This document shows positions 11,791 through 24,300 of a stretch of 64,000 bases of DNA, one piece after another. Source of the DNA: Eudromia elegans. Lineage: Eukaryota; Chordata; Aves; Tinamiformes; Tinamidae. The DNA lies in NCBI GenBank assembly GCA_003342815.1, contig PTEX01000003.1, forward strand, positions 5,351,898 to 5,415,897, written 5' to 3'. The first letter of the stretch is position 1. Each line of letters begins with the position of its first letter. Under the pieces are notes generated by a model. It searched no databases. It was not told where the DNA came from and was given only the letters and a program-made list of their open reading frames with translations. A program made the translations under genes and the position numbers.

Positions 11791-14700
11791 CCTGTGTGGT
11801 TCCCCAAGGCCCTGAGTCCTGGAAGGGAAGCGGCAGCGCGGTCCCCTCGGCTCCGCGTGGGCATGAGGCACCTTGCGAGGGACCCAAGGAGGAGTCCGTC
11901 TGTCACGGCCCATTTGCCCAGGCCTTGCTGCATAAAGAGGATGAACGGTGCCATTCAGCTGTGGTTTATTGGGATGATTTGTACTGCCCTCTCCCCTGCA
12001 GGGTGGAAAGCACACGGAAGTACTGCTCACAAGCTGGCAGAAAGAACTCCCCACGAAGACAAATGGCAAAGGAAGATGGGCAAGGTGGAGCAGGAGACTT
12101 AAAAAAGTTGAATCAGAATCTTGTGGGGAAATAGGATGGCTGTCTTCATTGGCAGTCCTGACAGCAAAATTCACTTGTATGTGAGTGGGCCTCCCTCTTC
12201 TGGAAGTCAAATGGGACTTCCTGTGGTGTCACCTTGGGCGCAGAGGTGATTTTCACTCTAATTCCTTTCAGAGGATCAAGTGTATCGGCACAGCCAGCAT
12301 AGCCACTGCCGACAGATCCACTGAGGACCCCCGTGCTGATGGCGCTGAAAAGAAGAGCCCGATGCCGGCGTTCTTCAGTGTGGCTGCGGTGCCCCCTGCC
12401 CTGGCTCTTCTCCTCGTAGGGACGAGGCTCCAAGCTTTCCCTTTGCACTGCCTTGCTTTCATGTCTGCTCTGGTGCTTGATCCAAGTGCTGATTAAATTT
12501 GGTTAATTATGACGGTAACCAACCACAGCATCCCAAGGTGCCCTCCATCACCTGGAAATGCAGGATCCCTTGCAAAAGAGAGAGAGACATACCAACAAAC
12601 ATTACAGGATAAACTAATGTTGCCTAAGAGCTGGTTATTTTGTGAGATAATATTATGGGATAGTGATTGCCTGCTAGATAATTGTGTGTGAAAGGGTATT
12701 TTGTCATACTTGTTTTGCTTTTTTTCCTCGAGTAGGCTGACCACTGGAATGTACTGAGTTTCCAAAATTGAGAGAGATAGAGTCTAAAGTGACTCCACAA
12801 AAAAACCATAAAATAAATCACATCAGGCACACGAGAAAACATGCAAAGGAAGTTTAGTAATTACCAAGGTAGATTCAATTTTATTAAGCAGAAGAAAAAA
12901 TACAGCTTTGTTCCATGGTTCCAGATTGCTTTGTTTATTAACTGTGTACAGTCGCCAATTGACAGAAAGAAGAGCATAGGAATTTATACAGCAAAGGTAT
13001 GATTGAGGACTTGTAGGCAGGGGGCAACTTGGGAAGCATTGATCACAATCTCATTAGGTCTGAGATTGCAGCAAAAATGAATGCTAAATGAGGAGAACAA
13101 AAAGATGTTGGAGTCAGACTTGTATTTCTCAGAGGATGTGCTACATGCTCCTATAAATCGAATGGGCTGAGGACTGGGACTGAGTGAACAGAAAGCCCCA
13201 GAACTAAAGGTTAGAGAAAGAAGAGCATGAGGACTGTTTCTTTGCTGTTAATAAACGTAGTGAGGGAAGAGGAATGTGTGGCTAAATGAGGAATTTCACA
13301 CTGACGTCGAAAAAGCAGAAGAGAGCAATCTGATGGGCAGATTTGCTATTAGGAAAGGAGAAGCCCTATGATCCAAAGAGCTACCTGCAAGATGAAAAAT
13401 AAAAAAAAAAATAAAAAAAGGAGAGAGACAGAGAAATAAAGCCAAGAGTTAGGTAAAAATAGCCATAGAAATCAAGCTAATTAGTGTGAAGCAAACAAGC
13501 TTGACAGACTCTCTGAGGCCAGGCGGAGAGTGGGGAGGGGAGGGCAGGTAAGAGGTCAAATGAGCTCTTTGCTCTAGTATTCATTTAACAAGATGAAGGT
13601 CACATCTCAGAAAGTGTGATAGATTTTTCTGGATGGGGAAAGTGAAATGTCATCAAGAATTATGGTTATGTCATAGCACTACGCTCATAATCTTGACAAG
13701 TCTCCAGTCCTTGCTTAATTAGTAGGCCTTGTGTTTCTGAAGGGGCAAATATAATGAGAAAAGCTTGCTGAAGATATTTAGCAATTGTGAGGAGACATAT
13801 GACATTTTCCTCATATTCTCCCATTCCCTAAGCATCAGCTACAAAATTTTAAATTGTCTACACAAAAAAAAAAAAAAAGAATTGAGTGGGAGGAGAGTGG
13901 CTTATGTATTTAATGTCACCTAATTCCTCATTTACTACCTATTATTGTTAAAATACAACAAAACATGTATTACATGTAAACTTTCCTGTAAGCAAATGAA
14001 TAGCTCTACTGATGTCAGGGAAACTACTCTTCTGCTAAAATTAAGCATTTCCTCTGGCATTTTACTGGAGTAAAAGCCAATTGCCAGTGTAGCCATTCTT
14101 TGTTAAGTGATAACACTTAAGTTCCTTTTAAATGCCTAGGAAATACTTGTCTGTCTGGTAGCTGAGGACAGGCTGGGGAAGCTCCAGTCTCAGAAAACGC
14201 ACCTGAGAAGTCTCTGATCAACCTTTCCTTCACTAGGGCAGAAATGGTCCAAATGCCGGGGCCATGATGTTCCCATGTTCCCAACTGGACAAAAGCTTTA
14301 TTAATGCCTAATTCCCATGCGGTGGTGATATGTCCAAACTGGTAATGAGTGAAAGAATAGTTTTTTTTTTTTTTCCTTTTTTTTTTTTTTTTCCCAAATA
14401 AACTGGAACTTAAACAGAACACCACTGAAAGTTGGAAAAGGTTGAGTTCTTCTCTCCTCCCCAACAGTTATTTCAATGTATTTAGCATTCACAGGTAAGA
14501 TTAGATGGATTGATATATTCTTGAATAAAGGTATGCATTATATTTGGCAAAATTTATTTTGGAGAAATGTAAAAATGTCAGTAAATATTCCAGCAGAAGA
14601 GAAAGCCCTGTGGAGGACATTATAGACTCCAAACACAAACCAGGTGAATGTTTTTTTGTCATTTTCTGGTGTTAGATCAGAAGCCTGGTCTATTTAGTAC

Positions 14701-15618
14701 AGAAAGAGGAAGAAAAAAAGAAGATAGGAATTGGTAGAGACTTGGAAAATCTTCAATGGCCTGTCAAGAGCTCTTACTGATGAAAGTAAAAAGCAACACT
14801 TGTAAAAATGAATTGCACAGACTATTTTTTATACTGCACACAAGTTAATAGTGGACCTCAATCTGTTTTATGAGACAAATACCCTAATATAGATGATTTG
14901 CAAAAAGAACGTAATGTTTACCCAAATAAAAATAACATCCTCAACTACATTAGGGCTAATTTAAAATGACAAGGGCTATCAATCCTGAACCCCCTCAGTA
15001 TAACCTAATAACCAGCTGGGGTCAGGCCAACATTTGCTTTCTAGTCAAGTATTGTAGAAATAGATGAATCGCCCATCTCTCTGCAGCATTCAGTGCTGGC
15101 TACTTCTGAAGTCAAAACACCAGCCTTGAGAAAGTATCCCAGATTTTGTTTTGCCTTTTTCTTTATTAATTTTATTATTTGCTTAGCTATTAGGATTTTT
15201 AATTTCCGCTGTTGAAATTTGCTATCCAAATTCAGTTACATTCTTATAAACATACTAATTTAGAATCTGTAATTTACTGCTGTCATCTCAGAAAGACCCT
15301 AGAAAACAAAATCTGACTTTCAAAGGTCTTTTTATATTAGCTCTATAAAGACAAAGAAAATAAATAATCTGAGGGCAATTGCTGGAACAAATCAGAAGTT
15401 CTAAAAGACTGTTGTTTTTAGGAAATTGAAATAGCACTACCTGAGTTGAAAGGTGAATAGTGACTATAGTAATAGATTTTTTGATGAAAAAAAACCTATG
15501 ATTGTAAGTTATTTTTAGTTATTATCGTGATACATCTTATCTTGGTCTATATTTGTGAGGGGACACAAACATAGATTTAATATAGTCTTCCCCGTTTTTA
15601 TGCATTCCTACTTGTATT

Positions 15619-15639
15619 TAATAATAATAATAATAATAA
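15619..15639. repeat. Short (AAT)n tract
   Basis: Seven AAT/ATA units run into an A-rich stretch. It is a minor microsatellite. Confidence 0.7.
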
Positions 15640-16264
15640 AAATGAAAAATGTAAATTAATTTTATTTTTCATTTCTCTTTAAGAAAAATGGAGCTAAAGA
15701 GGTAATGTACCAAAACTATCCTCAGTTGTCTGACTTTCACATATTGCACATTGAGGGAGATCTGTTTTTGATAAAAAAACCCAAAAAAACCCAAAAAAAA
15801 AAGACTCCAAAAACTTCATAAAGAGCCTGAACTTCATAAAGAGAGAAGTAGAAAGAGCTTGCTTTTGAGAAGAAGAAAAGATATCCAGCTCTGAGGATAA
15901 AGGATCTTTTAAAAAAGTTTCTTATAGCTGGATATGCAACTTGTCATTTTTTAAAATGTAGGTCCACAAATATGACAGTGTAGAGTATAGTTCCATTTTT
16001 TACTACCTAGAGAGCAGCAAAATGATTTTACCCTGTCATAAATAAATGCCTTCTGAGTAGTCTGCTGGGAGCTGGTGGATGAGCGTTCACCATTCCACTA
16101 CATTCTCACGAGCTTTTGTAACACAATATCACACATGGGAATTTTTGTATAGAAAACAAACATACATACCTATAATAATATCTGTCAACTTCTACATAAA
16201 ACTTTTGTTAAGAAATTTGCAGAACATCTTCAGCCCGACAGCTGCCTAGTATTACTGCATGCAA

Positions 16265-16286
16265 TGTAGGCCAAAAACGGCCTACA
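16265..16286. repeat. Short perfect inverted repeat
   Basis: The arms TGTAGGCC and GGCCTACA surround a 6-nt centre (AAAAAC). It resembles a small stem-loop or a dyad. No function is indicated by the context. Confidence 0.35.
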
Positions 16287-17119
16287 ATAATATCTTTGAA
16301 GCTAAAGACCATTTTTTTCTTCTAAATGCAAACTTAGAAAATGTTGACATTTTGCTGTAATTATTGCCATCATCCCATCCCTTGTTCCCTTTACCCCATT
16401 CCCTTTAACATAGGAGGCAGCAGAGCAATATGGAAGAATATATAAACAGCTAGCACTGCAGTGCTGCAGCATGGGGTACGTCTACTAGCCATCCCTGAAA
16501 CTTGGATAAAAGCAAGCAGAATATTTTGGTCCTTATTTCAGGAAGTAGGACAAAGAATATGGACAAATGTAGCAATTTAAACCTTTACCAGCAATAGCAG
16601 CTCCATACTTTTCACATTTACTTCACTGACGACTACAAACATGAACTGAATAACCCTTTCTTTGTGGTATGAAAAAAAAGAGCTTCTTTGATGTCTTAAA
16701 AGTGGAGATTCCTTAATCCACCTCTTATGACTGGCTGCTAGTGGCTGTGATGTGAATCACAACTTCCAAGGTACTGGAGCTACTCTCTCCATTTATGTCT
16801 AAATTGTTTTCAGGTGATGTCTCTGAAGAATAAAAATCTTTATTTTTCCTTGCTATTGCTTCTCTCTTTTCAGAACTTTATTACAGTGTGTCAGAAAAAT
16901 CAGTTGTTTACAAACGTACCCGGAGAGGAGATTTCCTGAGGCATAGCTTTCTGGTCCTGCTGGCTATGTCTGCACAGTACTTAGATCTGGCATGTTGTCA
17001 ACTTTGGGTTCTTGGAAGAAGTGTGTTTAGGTCTAGATAGGACAGTGTGGTCTGAGAAGCTCTTCAACATATGATGGGATTATTCTTCTGCAGCGCTGAC
17101 TACAAGATTCTAAGAAATC

Positions 17120-17160
17120 TTGTTGTTGTTATTATTGTTGTTATTATTATTATTATTATT
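17120..17160. repeat. (TTG/TTA)n trinucleotide microsatellite
   Basis: An interrupted TTG/ATT array begins with TTG units and ends with pure ATT units. It is an ordinary A+T-rich microsatellite. Confidence 0.85.
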
Positions 17161-20100
17161 GGCATTTCCAAGACTCTTATTTGCCACCTCTCCGCAGGGC
17201 TCTCCCCTCTAACAGGTGAAATGAAAACACAGTCCACTCCTCCTTTAGACAGCTATTGGAAGTTGCAAGACATTTAAAAATGTGACAGGCATCCCATGCT
17301 TTCAGCAAGGTTATGTACCTTTATAGCTGTTGTCAACACCTCATGATATGCCATGCTTTATGTGCCCATAAAGGTCATTTTACGGCTGGATCATTTGAAA
17401 TCTCCCAGATCAAGCTGAGTTTTTGAGTAAAACTGGGCTCATATGTTTAAGATGGCTTACATTTCAAGATCATTAGTCCTCATGCTTTTTTTTTTTGCTT
17501 TTTTTTTGCAGTTAGTGAATGTGACACCAAAGCAGTGTGATGAGTAAAGAGGTTTATACAAATCATAGTTTTCTGATTCTGCAGAGCAGAAAAATTGTCT
17601 TTCATATCTGTACCCAAAGGTATCCTAACTTCATAAACTTTATGGTCTTAAATAAAAGTTTAAGTACTTCTTCAATACTTGTACAAACTCTTGTTCACAT
17701 TGTTCATATATACTCTCTGAAGACATCTGGAGCTGGAGATTCATACCTTTTGCAAGGTATGCCAGTTTTACCATGTTCATTTCTTCTTAGGTGTCCTGCT
17801 CTGAGAGACAAAGTGCCTTTACATTCTTCCAGAAATTCCTTTTGTTGAGTGAACCTTCAGGTGGTCAATGTTTCCTTTTTCCTTTTTTCCCCCCATGTCT
17901 TCTCTTTTTCCCAATGGTTTTCTTTTCTTTCAAACTTGCTGAAGAAAGATTTTTCCTCTCCTCGTTGGTGTTCACTGTCTTGTCTCATGGTTCAACTCTT
18001 GCTAGTGTAAAACAGTGGTGTCATACACTGAGTCTTCTTCAAGACACAGAACTACGACTTACAGGAAATTTGGAATTGCAGTTCAGCCTGTGAATTCTCC
18101 CCAAAACCATCTGCCTGGGCATGACAACAAGAAAGATGAATTCCTTTTCTAATGACCCAAGGATACACATCACCTTTTCTGAAATGGCCATTCTGACCTT
18201 TTGTCTCTGGCCATGGAGTTTGTTTTTCCAGGAAGATATCAACTCTCTTTTGTACCTCTTCAGGTCTGTGTGGACTGAGAGTTTTCTTGGTCTCTTCCCT
18301 CTGCTCCCAGGAAAACTGGGAGAGGCCATCTCTAGTTGCTTTCTAAGGACAAGGCCTTTTTCCCTAAGTGCTAAATGAAGAGGACAATTTGTGAGGTTTT
18401 GAGTTTAGAAAACAGTGTTTTAGGCAAAATAACTCTGGGACTGTTTCACCATCTTATGAACTCCTCTGGAGGAAGGTGGCTTTTCCAGTTAATGGAGCCA
18501 TAACAAACTCATCTCAGTTTCAGGCAATATTCAGACCTAAGCAGCTTCATGATTATCACATGAGATTAAGACTGTAAATGTCTTGATCTCTTGGAAAAGA
18601 AGACCTGGATTGCAGGAAAGGACTTTGTTTAAAAGAGAGTTTTTGCAGTTTTCTCAACCTAAAAACAAGCTAAAAGACAGAGAATCCCTTGCAACTTGTC
18701 TGCTTGACAAATAAAAATACTTAAGGATGTGTTAAGGTGAAATGTGTCTTTCAGTGTACTGTTTATTTGGGGTTTTCCCTTTGATTTTTTTTCTGCTTTC
18801 TCATAAAACATTATTTTCATTTTTTCAAAGTCACAATTTTGCCTGTGACAGGAAAGTGGGGAAGAGTGTGCGTACTATATCACTGATGGAGAGCCGTTTA
18901 TCTTCTCCATGGCTCTCCAGTGCCAGGCAAGGAGATAGACACTTAGCAGCGCCAAAAATCTCTCTCAAAGCCTCAGTAAAGATTTGCCAAGGCATGACGA
19001 GAAGGAGGAGCTGGATTCAGGATATCTGGGAATTTTCCTGGCTGTGGGAGGACACCAGCATGTTTGACTATGTGATGCTCCACACTCAGAGCTGGGCAAA
19101 CATCCTATGTGCCTGGGAGAGGGAAATGCAGGCCGGCCTTCTGTTTAAAACAGGGTACGAAAATCAGAAAAGCTTTTCAGGGGCCTCATATTCCGCATGT
19201 TTCCTCCTATAAATGCAATGATGATGTGGTATTGCTGTTACCCGCTGTGTGTGTCGATGGTGAACGCACTGGGGCTGGCAGTCTTTTTTTTATATATATA
19301 TAGAAGCGAGACTGGAGACCATTAAGCTTGTTTATTTGCCACTGCAAATATTTTTACCATGTCGTTTGTGCACAGGAAGTGCTGTAAACTGCAGCATTGC
19401 TGCTGGCTCCCTTGTAATCACTCTGCTGGTTATGCTGCCTCTCGGCTGCTGCTGCTCATGTGGTTGTGATTTCTGCTGGTGGGAGGGTGATAGAGGAGGA
19501 AAAATTGTGTGGGCCATTGAGACCTCAGGACAACTCATGCCCTTCAGCAAAGCGGTGTGGGGAGCAAGATAAACTAGCCAAATCTGAGGCTTGCGGCAAC
19601 TCTCTTTCTATCTTGTCCCTCCTGCAAAGGCTTTGTCTGCAGATATGTATGTGAATAAACTAGACCAACTGGGTGGGACGTGATCACAGTGTATCAGAAG
19701 AAACTGTGTAGCCTGAGAGATGGATTATGTGCATCACTGTAAAATTCTGTTAATAAAAAGAGGAAAATATTAAACTTTGTAATACAGCAAAATGCACCCT
19801 GTCCTCTGCATGCAAAGCAGTGATCTGAGCAAAAAAACCCCAAATAATTCCTATGATTGCGGGATAGCCGATATGTTATATTTATTTTTGTGGGATAATA
19901 AAAAGTTTCCTACAGTCAATATGAGTATTGCAGGTTTTGATACGTTAGTGTTTTCATTATGAACTCTCATTTTTCAGAAGTTTAGAACCTGCTATGAAAA
20001 CTGGCTTGGAAACTACTGAGTCTGCTGCACCTTCGCTTTAGACCCGGTGCTTCTTGGGACATTCAGCACAACTGTCCCACGCTGGCGTGATGGCTGGTGG

Positions 20101-20861
20101 CTGCGAATCCCCCTGAGTTTGAGGGCGAGTGAGGGATTGATGGACTTCTTTTAGAAGAGCTCATGATCTTGGGGAGGCCGAAGGCTCGGACACGTGGACT
20201 TCTTTGTCCAGTGAGTTTCACACCTGCGAGCTGGGTTAGGCAGCTCTTGGTAAGGCAGTGACCTGCCCCTGGCTAACTGAAGACATTAAGCTGTAACTCC
20301 ACTTTACTGCTTCTCTGTTCTTTTACTGTTTGCTTCTATCAGACCCTTCAGCAAGCTGCACATATACAAAGATGTCCACAAGCCCAAGTCTGATTTTTTT
20401 GTGCCTTTTTTTTTTTTTAACTTTCATGCTCTTTAAGTTGTTGACAGCTTCTTCCTGGTCACAGAATATTCTTTTTGGATTGATTTCAGGATAACTGTTT
20501 AGCCTTTCTCCTTCTTCATTTGTCCCTATGAAAAAGTCTATCACTGTCAAGTTCAGTTCTGTATCCTTTTCATCTATCTTGTATCTTCTTTTGATCTCAC
20601 TCTCGTTCACTCTCCTCTTTTCTCCATGTTTAGTCCAGTGGCAGAAAAAGACTTTTTTTTTCTTTTTTTTTTTTTTTTTTAAATGTGAAACTAACACTTC
20701 TTTTTGAATCAGAGTGCTACCAGATGCATCATGGGTATTTGCTATGTCTCTCTAGATTGCAGTGGGAATCTGAAAGGATTAGCTTAAAATTCCAGGACTT
20801 CACAACTGTCCTTGTCCCTTTGGTCCTTAGTTTTTCCCCAAGAGCATCCAGATTTGAAAAG

Positions 20862-21310
20862 AGCAAGGGTGGCATCCAGGCGGGTTTGAAGGTCTCCAGA
20901 GAAGGAGACTCCACAACCTCTCTGGGCAGCCTCCATCACCCTCACAGCAAAGAAGTTCTTCCTCACATGGACATGGAACTGCCTGGGTTTCAACTTGTGC
21001 CTGTTACCCCTTGTCCTGTTACTGGCCACCACTGAGAAGAGTTTGGTCCCGTCCTCCCTACAATCATTCCTCAGGTACTTATACATATTAATCAGATCCC
21101 CCCCTCAGTCTTCTTCAGGCTAAACAGGTCCAGCTCCCTTAGTCTTTCCTCATACAGTAGATGCTCCAGTCCCTGGAGATTATTATCCTTGTTGCTCTAT
21201 GCTAGACCTTCTCTAGAAGCTCCTCTTGTACTGAGCAGCCCAGAATTGCACACAATAATCCAAAAAAATCCAAAAATCCAGGATAAAACCTCACCTCTCT
21301 CCGTGTCTCA
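20862..21310 (-). mobile_element. CR1 LINE fragment (non-LTR retrotransposon, 3' region)
   Basis: On the plus strand the sequence reads as the reverse complement of the conserved 3' part of avian CR1. Landmarks in order are GGTGGCATCCAGG, CTCCAGAGAAGGAGACTCC, ACAACCTCTCTGGGCAGCC, TCACCCTCACAG, AAGAAGTTCTTCCTCA, GTTACCCCTTGTCCTGTTA, CAGGCTAAACAGGTCCAGCTC and TCTTTCCTCATA. The element therefore lies on the minus strand. It is a dead fragment. The terminal 3' tail found at 51023 is missing on the low-coordinate side, which suggests a deletion after insertion. Divergence is moderate. Confidence 0.92.
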
Positions 21311-24300
21311 ACCTTATAGTGAAGGGTCAAATTAAAAAGTACATTTTTGCTCACAAAATTGGTTTTAATTGCCTATTCTCAATCTCCAGTCTCACTACTT
21401 CAGTGGAATATGTCTAAGGAGATGACTTTGACTATGACATAGGCCATGCACAACATAAGGGCACTCTGGCAAACGTTGTTAGGTATTTGTCTGCTATGGA
21501 TGACAGGAGACAGTAAGATATGCAAGAGTGTGAAGCTGAGTTAGAGCAACTTCCATCTTTGTTTCAACAGTTGTTACTTTATGAGGAAGCATTGGGGCAA
21601 GCTGAATTTGACTTCTGATTTTGCTATTCTGGTAGGACAAGTGACCTTTGGTTTACTGTGTTGATATCCTCCTATTAGGAAGAGGTGAGGGGTTTAGGAG
21701 GCCATGTGACAGGCGGACAGAACTTGGGGAATGGGGAAAATGATTTGATAAAGCGTAATGCTTAGTGGTTGGTGTGATCAGAAAAACAGCTCATCTTAGT
21801 GATAGCTGGTAGAGCTGCTAACCTAGCATTATTGTCTCCAGTTCCTTCTGAGGAGGAAATAGAAGGGGGATGCAGACCTTATCCTGAACAACAGACAGCG
21901 TTTTGTTTTTAGCAAAGGGATTGGAAATTAAGATCTGTTGCTCCATTTTGTTTAGTGCCTCAGTCACCCTGCAGTGTGAAGATGTAATATTCTATGCTTG
22001 GCTATTTAGATCAGTTGGGCTGTCATTTCCGACCCATTAAGAAGTATGACTTTTCCTTTGCAATCTTGTCTTAATTCTTTGGTCTTTTCTTTTTTTTTTC
22101 TTTCAGTAGGAGGTAGTTATGTTCTTTGGGAAACATCTAGTTTGTAGAAATGAATTTACAGCCCAACCTGAGGATGCAGTAGCTTGTAATTAGTCTGATA
22201 CCCTCTAGAAATTAGGTCTATGGCAGGGGCAGTTGGCTAGTTCTTGTGTGAGTGCATGGAGCAATGTAGGCAGCCGCTTTCTCAGCTCCAGTGGAAATCA
22301 TGAAGCCTACAATAAAGCAATTTGTCTGTTAAATTGACTTGAATCCTTGTGGAGATCTACGACCATATTTATTTCAGTATTCCTGGGAAGGTAGTGAAAA
22401 GAGAAGATGGGATCTGGCAAAGCAAAAAACCCATAGTCCTGTGAGAACAAGTGTTGTTTGATGTTTATTTGTAGCTCTTTGCCATTAGATAATCCTCTCA
22501 TTCAAAATGTTTGGAAGCAAAAACAATGCCGTGAGGCTGAATTTTCTAGGCATATACCCTAAAAAATAGAGAATGACTAACATAATGTGTGAACCATCTG
22601 TGCAACTGGATATGGTTCCTCTCAATGATGAATGATGAATACAACTTCAAGAACTGTGATGGACTCATGAACGATTTGCATAAGGAAAGGAGATGATGTT
22701 TGTCAGCATCCACTGTCTTGTAGTGAGAACATTTTATTTTTGAAACAGGCATCTTCCTTCTTTCTCCTTTGCAATACTTCCCAATGGGGAAGGATGTTGT
22801 TTTACGCCTCTCAACATATTCTCCTTGTTGTCCTTCATATTCACCCTTAAAGTTCTTTTTATGATGTCTACAAAGTAACCTCAAGAGACTAATGGAGAGC
22901 TAAAACTCTGGCTTATTAAGATGGCCAATGTTGTCTTTTCTTCACCTTTTTATTTCCCTTCTTGCTCTAGTTATCTGTCATCCACTGGTTTATGCTTAGA
23001 CTAGAAACTCTTAGGGACAAAGAGCACAGGTCTGTGAATAGAGCTCATAAAATAGCAATTATAGTAATTGATAACTTATTCTCCTGAGATAATTGAGTCA
23101 TTTTAGCCACCTTGCTTTAAAAGCAAAGATATATTCTCTCTCCATCACTGTTTCTCTTGTAAGTTCTACGATCCTGTTTCCACGTGAAAGCAATTCTCAG
23201 GCCGTGTATGTTTGTGTGTGTACCTTATAATAGAAATATTTTCTCAGGGAGCTCTAATGTTTCAGTTGCCTCTGCAAACATGTCAGAGGAGTATGTGAAA
23301 CTGAGCTGACACAGTGCAGAAGTTTTATTGGCAATTACTTCTGAGGCACGCACTGGATATTTAATTAGTAACACAACCAATTAAACTGCGGATTTGGAGA
23401 TAGGAGGAGAATTCCTTATGATTCTTTAGAGAAATAATTTAACCTTTTTCTTATTAGTGCAATGATACTCTGCTTGTGGTCAAAGCAGGAGCGGCAGGTA
23501 AGGATGTGTGAGCTGACAGCCATGTAAGCAGGGCTGGTAAGGCCTTCTCTTGCCTGGAGGGTCAGATCCTGTAAGATCCTGCAGATCCTGCACACTGCAG
23601 CTGTGTGTGGTGGCTGCGGTCCTGGCTCTGCTCCTGCAGTACTTTGCTTGCTTAAGGAAGAAAGCGTCTTGATAAAAACTGAGCGTGGACAAGGACAGTT
23701 GTCTCCCACAAAGTTGATTCTCTGTGTTGGTTTCCTTCCCTGAAGGATGTGACGTGGCCGATTGTGATAGCCCTCCCCCATTGCTTGTTCCCCTTGGATC
23801 AATGCGTCAAGAGATGTGGAGAAGGAAGAAAGACAAGGATGATGGTCTATGTTGAGTGTGTGTGAATGCATCTCACTCTCAGCACAGCCCATGCCTCCAT
23901 CCTCTGCACAGCTGTGGCCAGCTGTGACCACCACCCATCCTGGAGCAGAGCTACCAGATACGTTATTCATGGAGAAGATGGGAGGACATTGCCCTTGAGT
24001 GGCTTGTCGTCTCCTCCTACTGCTTTCTGAGCTCTACAGCTGGAAGGACTCCAGCCCTTCCCCAGAACAGTGTCTTCCAAAGACAGTCTTGATCTGGATT
24101 GTGCTGTGGAAGAGAATAAGTGACCTCTAAGCAAGGATGTGAACAAATAAATTTATAAAGCATCTCCTCTGTTTTGGGAATGAATCCTGCCACTATTTCA
24201 GCAGGAGGAGCTTTAAGCTGTGAAGGCGTAATGAATTTCGATGCATGTTCTGTGCAGTGTCAAACTGTTTAATTTTGAGAAGCTGAAGTCACTGGTCTGT

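Larger units (their letters stand above)
10049..12500. other. Gene-free stretch with possible conserved elements
   Basis: Overlapping open frames at 11589-12496 (up to 158 codons, both strands) show no domains. A good acceptor-like tract ends in CCCTGCAG at about 12000, but no partnering donor was found. Two intervals, 10440-10640 and 11560-11790, have the mixed, low-redundancy texture of conserved non-coding DNA and are listed separately. Confidence 0.5.
12500..20861. other. Gene-free stretch with simple repeats
   Basis: No coding region can be supported. All open frames are 156 codons or shorter and lack domains. The stretch is A+T-rich, with poly-A, poly-T and purine runs near 13393-13440, 13864-13879, 14360-14394 and 20653-20680, plus short AAT or ATT tracts. 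No transposable element was recognised up to the CR1 fragment at 20862. Confidence 0.55.

Noticed and set aside
11734..12210. 158-codon minus-strand ORF and its plus-strand partners as exons
   Set aside because: They are mutually overlapping frames on both strands without domains; the acceptor near 12000 has no donor partner.
23416..23970. 184-codon minus-strand ORF as a gene
   Set aside because: There is no recognisable domain, it runs through direct-repeat patches, and no splice or promoter signals support it.
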